The notes under the pieces were generated by a model. That model did not search any database and was not told where the DNA came from. It saw only the letters and a program-made list of their open reading frames with translations. The translations under genes and the position numbers were made by a program. Positions 1 through 5,085 of a stretch of DNA of 6,331 bases are shown piece by piece. Origin of the DNA: Methylotenera_A sp036675645 (GTDB lineage: Bacteria; Pseudomonadota; Gammaproteobacteria; Burkholderiales; Methylophilaceae); NCBI GenBank assembly GCA_036675645.1, contig JAKFEP010000077.1, forward strand, positions 1-6,331, given 5' to 3'. Each line of letters opens with the position of its first letter. The first letter of the stretch is position 1.

Positions 1-332
1 TTGAGTTTTTTATAGATCGTTTGTGAAAGTTCTTTATTCTCTGGCGCATTGGTTGAATAGTAGTTGTCGAACTCAATCAAGAACTCTTTAAAATCTGCGC
101 TGTGTTCCTTGTGTACCGCATCAATCAATGCTTCTGGTGTAATGCCCTCTTTCTCAGCGCGCAGCATAATCGGCGTGCCGTGCGTGTCATCCGCACACAC
201 ATAATGCACAGTATGTCCCTGCATTTTTTGAAAACGCACCCAAATATCTGTTTGAATATATTCCACCAAATGACCAAGGTGGATACTGCCGTTAGCATAA
301 GGCAGTGCGGAGGTAACCAGTATTTTTTTCAT
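1..332 (-). CDS. metG: Methionyl-tRNA synthetase, N-terminal part (cut by window edge)
   Basis: Class I aminoacyl-tRNA synthetase that charges tRNA-Met with methionine in the cytoplasm. Translating the minus strand from the ATG at 332 gives 110 complete codons beginning MKKILVTSALPYANGSIHLG. The HIGH-type ATP-binding signature is HLGH (residues 18-21), and ADDTHGTPI (about 47-55) belongs to the conserved start of the catalytic Rossmann fold. The rest of the protein (family length is usually about 550-700 residues) lies beyond position 1, so the KMSKS loop and anticodon-binding domain cannot be assessed. The gene is divergent from apbC/mrp, an arrangement also known from the metG-mrp neighbourhood of other proteobacteria. 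No good Shine-Dalgarno sequence precedes the ATG. A TGTTAAAAT extended -10 box ends 7 bases before it, so the mRNA may be leaderless. Confidence 0.96.
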   Translation of the reverse strand, partial: MKKILVTSALPYANGSIHLGHLVEYIQTDIWVRFQKMQGHTVHYVCADDTHGTPIMLRAEKEGITPEALIDAVHKEHSADFKEFLIEFDNYYSTNAPENKELSQTIYKKL

Positions 333-339
333 AGGCGCT

Positions 340-348
340 ATTTTAACA
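340..348 (-). promoter_or_regulatory. Candidate extended -10 promoter of metG
   Basis: The minus strand reads TGTTAAAAT, a TGn extension joined to a -10 hexamer that matches TATAAT at 5 of 6 positions. There is no recognisable -35 box 16-18 bp upstream, which is typical of extended -10 promoters. Only 7 bases separate the hexamer from the metG ATG, so transcription would start at or next to the start codon. Found by eye; no start-site data. Confidence 0.4.
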
Positions 349-356
349 AATCAAGC

Positions 357-365
357 TGGTAAAAT
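357..365 (+). promoter_or_regulatory. Candidate extended -10 promoter of apbC
   Basis: TGGTAAAAT is a TGn extension plus a 5-of-6 -10 hexamer, 28 bases before the apbC ATG. The predicted start near 372 would give a leader of about 20 nt. It is the near mirror image of the metG box at 340-348, with 8 bp between them, so the two polymerase footprints would overlap. No convincing -35 box is seen. Confidence 0.35.
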
Positions 366-393
366 GGCGTTTTGTTTCAAATAGAAATTCACC

Positions 394-1482
394 ATGGCTA
401 TTACCCAAGAAATCATTCAAAGTGCGCTGAAAAACCTCACCGATCCGAACACCGGCAGGGATTTTATCAGCAGCAAATCCGCCAAAAACATTCAAATTAA
501 TGGCAGTGATGTGAGCGTAGATGTTGTGCTTGGCTATCCTGCAAATAGCGTGATGGACAGCGTAAAAACCTTTATAGAAACCAGCTTGCAAGGCGTAGCC
601 GGTATTGGCAAGGTGACGGTGAATATTGGCAGCCGCATTGTGGCGCACAAGGCGCAACAAGGCGTGACGTTATTACCAAGTGTTAAGAACATTATCGCCG
701 TGGCATCTGGCAAAGGTGGTGTGGGGAAATCCACTACCTCTGTTAATTTGGCATTGGCCTTGGCGGCAGAAGGGGCAACGGTGGGTTTACTAGATGCCGA
801 TATTTACGGTCCAAGCCAACCACAAATGCTCGGTATTAGTGGGCGCCCAGAAAGCATGGATGGCAAAAGTATGGAGCCGATGTTAGCACACGGCTTGCAG
901 GCCATGAGTATTGGCTTTTTGGTGGATACCGATACGCCAATGGTTTGGCGCGGCCCAATGGTCACGGGCGCGCTGGAACAATTGTTGCGTGATACTAAAT
1001 GGCGCGACTTGGATTATCTAATTGTTGATTTGCCACCAGGCACGGGCGATATTCAGCTGACTCTGGCACAAAAAATCCCAGTCACTGGCGCGATTATTGT
1101 CACGACTCCACAAGACATTGCTCTACTGGACGCACGCAAAGGCCTGAAAATGTTCGAGAAAGTCGGCATCCCGATTTTAGGTATTGTCGAGAATATGAGT
1201 ACACACATTTGCAGCAATTGCGGCCATGAAGAGCACATATTTGGCGCAGGTGGCGGCCAGAAAATGTGTGATGACTACAAAGTAGATTTGCTAGGTAGCT
1301 TGCCGTTGGACATCAGCATCCGCGAACAAACTGACGGTGGAAATCCAACGGTGATTGCTGCCCCTGATTCGAAAATCGCCAATATCTATAAAGAAATTGC
1401 CCGCAAGGCCGCCATTAAAATCGCCAATGCAGGGTTAGATCACAGCAGCAAATTCCCGAATATCGTCATTCAAAACACTTAA
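394..1482 (+). CDS. apbC: Iron-sulfur cluster carrier protein ApbC/Mrp (P-loop ATPase)
   Basis: A 362-residue cytoplasmic Mrp/NBP35-family ATPase that binds and hands over [4Fe-4S] clusters to apoproteins. Residues 1 to about 80 form the N-terminal MIP18/DUF59 domain (DPNTGRDFIS at 17-26). A linker leads into the ATPase domain with the deviant Walker A motif SGKGGVGKST (105-114), the conserved DADIYGPS (134-141), a Walker B/switch region DLPPGTGD (212-219) and ENMS (266-269). The CxxC pair C273-C276 is the expected bridging ligand of the dimer-bound cluster. Length and motif order are standard, with no truncation. The ATG at 394 fits the family N terminus although no clear Shine-Dalgarno sequence precedes it. 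It is divergent from metG and convergent with pgl; no intrinsic terminator is obvious after its stop. Confidence 0.96.
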   Translation: MAITQEIIQSALKNLTDPNTGRDFISSKSAKNIQINGSDVSVDVVLGYPANSVMDSVKTFIETSLQGVAGIGKVTVNIGSRIVAHKAQQGVTLLPSVKNIIAVASGKGGVGKSTTSVNLALALAAEGATVGLLDADIYGPSQPQMLGISGRPESMDGKSMEPMLAHGLQAMSIGFLVDTDTPMVWRGPMVTGALEQLLRDTKWRDLDYLIVDLPPGTGDIQLTLAQKIPVTGAIIVTTPQDIALLDARKGLKMFEKVGIPILGIVENMSTHICSNCGHEEHIFGAGGGQKMCDDYKVDLLGSLPLDISIREQTDGGNPTVIAAPDSKIANIYKEIARKAAIKIANAGLDHSSKFPNIVIQNT

Positions 1483-1549
1483 CTATTGCAAAAAACTATG
1501 CTCCTGCAGACCAATACCTGTGCGGTTTGTAGGGCATTGAAATTAAAGC

Positions 1550-2233
1550 TTATCTTAGTTCCACATCATAGCAATACACATCCACACCGCAGGCAGGTGT
1601 GATTAACGCAGCGGGTATCGCCACCCCTTTGCGCCAGTTATCAACGGCTTCTTGCTTGCCCTGGCCTGTCACCAAAAATAGAGCCGCTTTAGTATTGTTT
1701 AAACGATTTTGGCTCATGGTCACGCGTTCCGCAGGTGGTTTAGGTGAATTGAACACGGGTACTGCGTCTGCGCTGTTATCTACCACGTGGCCTGGAAACA
1801 AGCTTGCGGTATGACCATCTTCACCCAGCCCAAATAATACCAAATCAAAAGTAGGCACATTGGCTAAAGTTTTTGCATAGGCTTTTGCGCCTTCAATTGG
1901 GCCTAACTCTGATGGGATGTTGTGAATTTGGCTTTTTGGAACAGCAACGTGACTTAGCCAGACTTGGTCTACCATCAAGCTATTACGCTCTGCATCATCT
2001 ATTGGCAAGCAACGGTCATCATTAATATAGATATGCCATTTTGACCAATCAGCAGGCATATTGCGCAATAAAGCATAAATTGCCCGCGGTGTGCTGCCGC
2101 CCGACAGCACGATTGAAAATGCGCCTTTTTCGGCAATGGCTTGCTTGGCATGCTGCATAATCACATCACACACCGTGTGCTGCAGTGATTCAATACTATC
2201 AAACGAATTCCAGCGTATGTTTTTTGAATGCAT
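1550..2233 (-). CDS. pgl: 6-phosphogluconolactonase (DevB type)
   Basis: Hydrolyses 6-phospho-D-glucono-1,5-lactone to 6-phosphogluconate, the second step of the oxidative pentose phosphate branch, in the cytoplasm. From the ATG at 2233 it is 227 residues, normal for the family. Motifs are SGGSTPR (44-50), the phosphate-binding loop shared with glucosamine-6-P isomerases; NDDRCLP (71-77); GLGEDGHTASLFPG (135-148), which carries the active-site His141; and the SPKPPAERVTMS stretch (163-174). An in-frame TTG at 2245 would add MLKI. I prefer the ATG because AAAG lies 4-7 bases before it while the TTG has no Shine-Dalgarno-like sequence. The gene runs opposite to gnd-zwf, which encode the flanking pathway steps, so the three enzymes are clustered but not in one transcript. 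It converges on apbC with a 67-bp gap. Confidence 0.95.
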   Translation of the reverse strand: MHSKNIRWNSFDSIESLQHTVCDVIMQHAKQAIAEKGAFSIVLSGGSTPRAIYALLRNMPADWSKWHIYINDDRCLPIDDAERNSLMVDQVWLSHVAVPKSQIHNIPSELGPIEGAKAYAKTLANVPTFDLVLFGLGEDGHTASLFPGHVVDNSADAVPVFNSPKPPAERVTMSQNRLNNTKAALFLVTGQGKQEAVDNWRKGVAIPAALITPACGVDVYCYDVELR

Positions 2234-2279
2234 AATCTTTAACAAAGTGAGAGTAAATGAGTAGGGTAATTTTGCGCGT

Positions 2280-2308
2280 ATTTGAACCTATTTTGCTAAA
2301 TTTGTCAT
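2280..2308 (-). promoter_or_regulatory. Candidate sigma70-type promoter of pgl
   Basis: On the minus strand ATGACA (2308-2303, 5 of 6 to TTGACA) and TCAAAT (2285-2280, 4 of 6 to TATAAT) are separated by exactly 17 bp. The predicted start near 2273 gives a leader of about 40 nt to the pgl ATG. The TTTTGCATAA repeats lie just upstream of the -35 box, where an activator or UP-like element would sit. By eye only. Confidence 0.35.
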
Positions 2309-2313
2309 GCGTT

Positions 2314-2346
2314 TTATGCTTTTTTTTTGCATAAGTTTTGCATAAC
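2314..2346. repeat. TTATGC/GCATAA inverted repeat plus tandem 11-bp TTTTGCATAAn repeat
   Basis: TTATGC (2314-2319), nine T (2320-2328) and GCATAA (2329-2334) form a perfect 6-bp inverted repeat. TTTTGCATAA occurs at 2325-2334 and again at 2336-2345, so the 11-mer TTTTGCATAAG/C is tandemly repeated at about one helical turn. This spacing would place two protein-binding sites on the same DNA face. The T9 tract is probably intrinsically bent. Confidence 0.6.
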
Positions 2347-2384
2347 TATTTTACGTTTACACGCCCATGCATTATTATATCGGG

Positions 2385-2403
2385 TTACTCAAAAAGAGAG
2401 TAA
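2385..2403. repeat. Inverted repeat TTACTC-N7-GAGTAA
   Basis: A perfect 6-bp dyad with an AAAAAGA spacer, upstream of gnd. It could be a regulator-binding site or a small RNA hairpin. No T-run follows, so it is not a terminator. Confidence 0.4.
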
Positions 2404-2424
2404 TTGCTGATAAAAGAAAGTGGG

Positions 2425-2441
2425 ATTACGACTCACGTAAT
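2425..2441. promoter_or_regulatory. Candidate operator: dyad ATTACG-N5-CGTAAT
   Basis: A perfect 6-bp inverted repeat with an ACTCA spacer, 17 bp in all and of operator-like size, 122 bp before the gnd ATG. It lies just downstream of a weak extended -10-like TGATAAAAG (2408-2416) and just upstream of the TTGAGG/TATTTT promoter candidate, so a protein bound here could control either. The cognate regulator is not identifiable. Confidence 0.4.
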
Positions 2442-2443
2442 AG

Positions 2444-2472
2444 TTGAGGCGCGTCATTTGAAGGTTTATTTT
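2444..2472 (+). promoter_or_regulatory. Candidate promoter of gnd-zwf
   Basis: TTGAGG (2444-2449, 4 of 6) and TATTTT (2467-2472, 4 of 6) are separated by 17 bp, predicting a start near 2479 and a leader of about 84 nt. The match is modest. The alternative TGATAAAAG at 2408-2416 has no supporting -35 box. Confidence 0.25.
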
Positions 2473-2518
2473 CAGCATTAACTTTTTTAGTACTTTTTAC
2501 ACATATCGAACTTAATCT

Positions 2519-2543
2519 AGGCCAAAAGCCTGATGGTTCATCA
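2519..2543 (+). other. Two adjacent small hairpins in the gnd leader
   Basis: AGGC-CAAAA-GCCT (2519-2531, 4-bp stem) is immediately followed by TGATG-GTT-CATCA (2531-2543, 5-bp stem); they share base 2531, so the two cannot both close fully. They sit 9 bases before the gnd Shine-Dalgarno sequence. They may be leader structure or chance. Confidence 0.3.
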
Positions 2544-2551
2544 CCCTCTAC

Positions 2552-2556
2552 AAAGG
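2552..2556 (+). promoter_or_regulatory. Ribosome binding site of gnd
   Basis: AAAGG lies 6 bases before the ATG at 2563. It is among the clearest Shine-Dalgarno sequences in the window and fixes the gnd start. Confidence 0.7.
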
Positions 2557-2562
2557 TAAACA

Positions 2563-3468
2563 ATGAAATTAGCAATGTTAGGTTTAGGAAAAATGGGCGG
2601 CAATATGGCGGCTCGTTTATTACGTCACAAAATTGAAGTGGTTGGATTTGATTTCAACACAGAATTTGTCAATAATTTAGTCGAAAAAGAAGGCATGATT
2701 GGCGCTAGCTCAGTAGCTGATGCAATCAGTAAACTAGAAGGTCAGAAAATCGTATGGATGATGCTGCCGGCTGGCGAAATCACCGAGAAACAAATTCAAG
2801 ATTTAATTCCCTTATTAAGTAAAGGCGACATCATCGTCGATGGCGGCAACTCTAATTACAAACACAGCCAACGTCGCGGCGCTCTGCTGGCAGAACACGG
2901 CATTGGCTTTATTGACTGTGGTACTTCCGGTGGCGTTTGGGGTCTGGATAACGGCTACTGCCTAATGTACGGCGGCGACAAACAATTTGCAGATGTATTG
3001 GCACCATATGCACAAGCATTGACACACGCAGACCGTGGTTGGGCACACGTAGGTCCAGTTGGCTCTGGCCACTTTACCAAAATGCTACACAATGGTATTG
3101 AATATGGCATGATGCAAGCATTAGCCGAAGGTCTTGACCTGTTAAAAGGCAAAGAAGAATTCGATTTAGACTTAGCGCAAATTACCGAATTATGGCGTCA
3201 TGGTTCAGTTGTGCGTAGCTGGTTACTCGACCTGACAGCCGAGGCCCTGAAAGGCGATCAGACTCTGGAAGGCATCGCTCCATATGTTGCTGACTCTGGT
3301 GAAGGTCGCTGGACAGTGGTTGAGGCAGTTGAACAAGGTGTCGCGGCGCCAGTATTGACTGTAGCATTACAGGCCCGCTTCAGAAGCCAGGATTCAGATG
3401 GTTACAGCTACAAACTGTTATCCTTGATGCGTAACGCTTTTGGCGGCCATGCTGTCAAAAAGAACTAA
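2563..3468 (+). CDS. gnd: 6-phosphogluconate dehydrogenase, decarboxylating, short NAD-type (GndA/YqeC family)
   Basis: Oxidatively decarboxylates 6-phosphogluconate to ribulose-5-phosphate and CO2, the third step of the oxidative pentose phosphate branch. The 301 residues match the short 6PGDH class rather than the roughly 470-residue class; the long C-terminal domain is absent as expected. The Rossmann motif is GLGKMGGNMA (7-16). The second strand ends VVGFDFN, with Asp30 where NADP enzymes usually carry the N-R-T phosphate-binding motif, so NAD+ preference is inferred. Catalytic-site motifs are GGNSNYKHSQRR (94-105), CGTSGGVWG (119-127, Ser122-Gly-Gly), Lys173 in HFTKMLHNGIEYG, and Glu180. 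GIAPYVADSGEGRW (237-250) is also typical. It lies 77 bp upstream of zwf on the same strand and is probably cotranscribed with it. Its stop codon merges with a 15-bp tandem repeat, and the reading frame beyond it stays open to the zwf start. Confidence 0.95.
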   Translation: MKLAMLGLGKMGGNMAARLLRHKIEVVGFDFNTEFVNNLVEKEGMIGASSVADAISKLEGQKIVWMMLPAGEITEKQIQDLIPLLSKGDIIVDGGNSNYKHSQRRGALLAEHGIGFIDCGTSGGVWGLDNGYCLMYGGDKQFADVLAPYAQALTHADRGWAHVGPVGSGHFTKMLHNGIEYGMMQALAEGLDLLKGKEEFDLDLAQITELWRHGSVVRSWLLDLTAEALKGDQTLEGIAPYVADSGEGRWTVVEAVEQGVAAPVLTVALQARFRSQDSDGYSYKLLSLMRNAFGGHAVKKN

Positions 3469-3542
3469 ACACCCTGGCATTTAACACCATGGTATTTAAC
3501 ACCTTGGCATTCAACACCAAGGTATTTAACGATAAGGTTTGA
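3468..3542 (+). repeat. Four-copy 15-bp tandem repeat (plus degenerate fifth) between gnd and zwf
   Basis: The unit AACACCnnGGyATTT occurs four times without spacers at 3468-3482, 3483-3497, 3498-3512 and 3513-3527. The middle six bases are CCCTGG, CCATGG, CCTTGG and CCAAGG. A degenerate fifth copy at 3528-3542 keeps AAC and AAGG, and its AAGG is the zwf Shine-Dalgarno sequence. Units 3 and 4 pair perfectly (ACCTTGG 3501-3507 with CCAAGGT 3517-3523, 9-nt loop). Units 1 and 2 can pair the same way with one mismatch. The repeat could modulate mRNA stability or zwf translation; it is not followed by a T-run. Confidence 0.85.
3534..3537 (+). promoter_or_regulatory. Ribosome binding site of zwf inside the degenerate fifth repeat unit
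   Basis: AAGG lies 8 bases before the zwf ATG at 3546. It aligns with the AAGG of repeat unit 4 (3519-3522), so the start signal appears to be built from the repeat, and the upstream AAGG could act as a decoy or be masked in the unit 3/4 hairpin. Confidence 0.55.
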
Positions 3543-3545
3543 TTA

Positions 3546-5045
3546 ATGACTAACACTATAGATCCTTGCACCCTAGTGCTATTTGGTGCCAGCGGTAACT
3601 TGGCGCGCGTTAAGTTATACCCCGGCCTATTTAGGCTGGATACTATTGGCCGTTTGCCTCCTGAATTGAAAATTCTGGCAGTAGGTCGCCAAGAGGTAAC
3701 CTTAGAAGCATGGCGTGCTGATATTAAGGGCATGCTGGATGCCAAATTTAAAAAAGGCTATGAGGTAGCGGCTTTTGAGCGTTTTATCGCACGTAATTAC
3801 TACCATGCTAATCCGCCAACCGATCCAGACGCATTTTCTAAGCTAAAAAATACGCTAAGCGACACCAAGATATTTCCACAGAATTTGGCCTACTTTTTAT
3901 CGGTGCGCCCAACGGATTTTGCCCCTGTGGTGGAATCTCTGGCAAAAGTGGGTTTAACGCAAGAAGACGAATTCTGGCGTCGCGTGGTGGTTGAAAAACC
4001 GTTTGGCACGGATTTAGCCTCTGCTAAAGAATTACAATCTGCGCTGACCAAGAACCTCAAAGAAAGCCAAATTTACCGTATTGATCATTATTTAGGTAAA
4101 TCGGCCTTGCAAAACATTCTTTTGCAGCGCTTTACCAATACGGTATTGGAACCAATCTGGAACAGTCAATATATTGACCACGTACAAATCACCAACACTG
4201 AAATGCTCGGTGTGGGTGAGCGTACGCAGTTTTATGATAGTACCGGTGCGTTGCGCGATATGATTCAAAGTCATATTTTGCAAACATTGGCACTCACTGC
4301 GATGGAAATGCCAAAAGATTTAACTCCCGATGGCGTGCGCGATGCAAAAATTAAAGTCCTGGAACAAATTCGCCCGATTCCGGTTAATGAATTAGACAAG
4401 CATGCTTTCCGTGCGCAATACGCAGCGGGTGAAGTCTTTACTTCTGACGGCAGGGGCGAAAAAGTAGCTGGTTATCTTGAGGAGCTAGGCGATAAATCAA
4501 GCGTGGTTGAGACTTATGCAGCACTCAAACTATTCATTGATAACCCGCGCTGGCAAGGTGTGCCGTTTTATATCCGCACCGCCAAACGCTTGCATGAAGC
4601 AGATACCCGTATTTCTATCCGCTTTAAAAAAGCGCCCTTACAAATTAATGGCGGTCAGGATCAAAATTGGCTCATTATTGGCATTCAACCGCGTGAGTGC
4701 ATCAAGCTAGAAATTCAATCAAAAATTCCGGGCTTGGATATCAACACCCGCACCATCCAATTAGATGCGGCTAACCGCTTACCTGAGGATGATACAGTGG
4801 ATGCTTATGAGGCTTTATTGCTCAACTTAATGCAAGGCGATAACTCAAATTACCTGCATATTAATGAGGCTGAAGCGCAATGGCGTCTGGTTGACCCAGT
4901 AGTAAAAGCATGGGCGGCTGACAAAACACCTGTACATCAATATCCAGCTGGTTCGTGTGACCCGGAAGCCTCAAAAGTAATTTTTGAAGGCGAAGATCAA
5001 TTTTGGCGTTACAGCATTGAATTGGGCGGCGACAAACCCAACTAA
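3546..5045 (+). CDS. zwf: Glucose-6-phosphate 1-dehydrogenase
   Basis: Oxidises glucose-6-phosphate to 6-phosphogluconolactone, the entry step of the oxidative pentose phosphate branch. Length 499 is normal. The N-terminal Rossmann domain has GASGNLARVKL (14-24), LAVGRQ (44-49) with Arg48 at the position known in Leuconostoc G6PDH to bind the 2'-phosphate of NADP, and EKPFG (150-154). The substrate-binding signature RIDHYLGK is at 178-185 (Asp180, His181, Lys185). The catalytic His243 lies in FYDSTGALRDMIQSH (229-243). The C-terminal alpha+beta domain follows, ending near residue 495. In the usual GxxGDLxxRK motif, Asp is replaced by Asn18 and Arg by Val22, while Lys23 is kept; the rest of the active site looks intact. 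It is probably cotranscribed with gnd. A strong hairpin terminator follows the stop codon. Confidence 0.96.
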   Translation: MTNTIDPCTLVLFGASGNLARVKLYPGLFRLDTIGRLPPELKILAVGRQEVTLEAWRADIKGMLDAKFKKGYEVAAFERFIARNYYHANPPTDPDAFSKLKNTLSDTKIFPQNLAYFLSVRPTDFAPVVESLAKVGLTQEDEFWRRVVVEKPFGTDLASAKELQSALTKNLKESQIYRIDHYLGKSALQNILLQRFTNTVLEPIWNSQYIDHVQITNTEMLGVGERTQFYDSTGALRDMIQSHILQTLALTAMEMPKDLTPDGVRDAKIKVLEQIRPIPVNELDKHAFRAQYAAGEVFTSDGRGEKVAGYLEELGDKSSVVETYAALKLFIDNPRWQGVPFYIRTAKRLHEADTRISIRFKKAPLQINGGQDQNWLIIGIQPRECIKLEIQSKIPGLDINTRTIQLDAANRLPEDDTVDAYEALLLNLMQGDNSNYLHINEAEAQWRLVDPVVKAWAADKTPVHQYPAGSCDPEASKVIFEGEDQFWRYSIELGGDKPN

Positions 5046-5085
5046 AATACACACTAATTTTTAGCATAAACTTTTATCACACAAT

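Larger units (their letters stand above)
2234..2562. other. Divergent pgl/gnd intergenic regulatory region
   Basis: This AT-rich gene-free stretch of about 330 bp has no ORF with family features. From left to right it holds: the candidate pgl promoter (2280-2308, minus); an inverted repeat TTATGC/GCATAA around nine T (2314-2334); two tandem TTTTGCATAA copies at 11-bp period (2325-2345); a dyad TTACTC-N7-GAGTAA (2385-2403); a dyad ATTACG-N5-CGTAAT (2425-2441); weak promoter-like sequences for gnd; and two small leader hairpins (2519-2543) before the gnd ribosome binding site. The number of short dyads suggests regulated transcription of the oxidative pentose phosphate genes, but no regulator can be named from the sequence. 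Confidence 0.6.

Noticed and set aside
102..362. Plus-strand ORF of 86 codons
   Set aside because: Antisense to metG, whose conserved N-terminal motifs are clear on the other strand.
343..660. Minus-strand ORF of 105 codons opposite the start of apbC
   Set aside because: Shadow of the well-supported apbC coding frame; no recognisable domain.
1483..1549. Imperfect hairpin (CAAT.CC 1512-1518 with GG.ATTG 1533-1539) as a terminator between apbC and pgl
   Set aside because: The stem is short and interrupted, the loop is 14 nt, and no T-run follows directly on either strand. The nearest T-run on the minus strand is about 20 nt beyond the stem.
2234..2245. TTG start for pgl at 2245, adding four residues
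   Set aside because: No Shine-Dalgarno-like sequence precedes the TTG, while the ATG at 2233 has AAAG at a usable distance and gives the normal family N terminus. It is not excluded.
2314..2334. TTATGC/T9/GCATAA as an intrinsic terminator
   Set aside because: The T-tract is in the loop rather than after the stem, the stem is AT-rich and only 6 bp, and no gene ends nearby.
2513..2521. Shared 9-mer TAATCTAGG at 2513-2521 and 5114-5122
   Set aside because: One copy lies in the gnd leader and the other in the terminator loop. A single 9-base match over 6 kb, with no flanking similarity, is likely chance.
3468..3542. Possible CRISPR-like array
   Set aside because: The 15-bp units are contiguous, with no unique spacers of constant length and no cas genes nearby; it is a simple tandem repeat.
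3455..3745. Minus-strand ORF of 96 codons with an LNxxV pentapeptide repeat at its end
   Set aside because: It is antisense to the start of zwf, and the repeat pattern only reflects the 15-bp DNA repeat read backwards. No protein family or ribosome binding site is recognisable.
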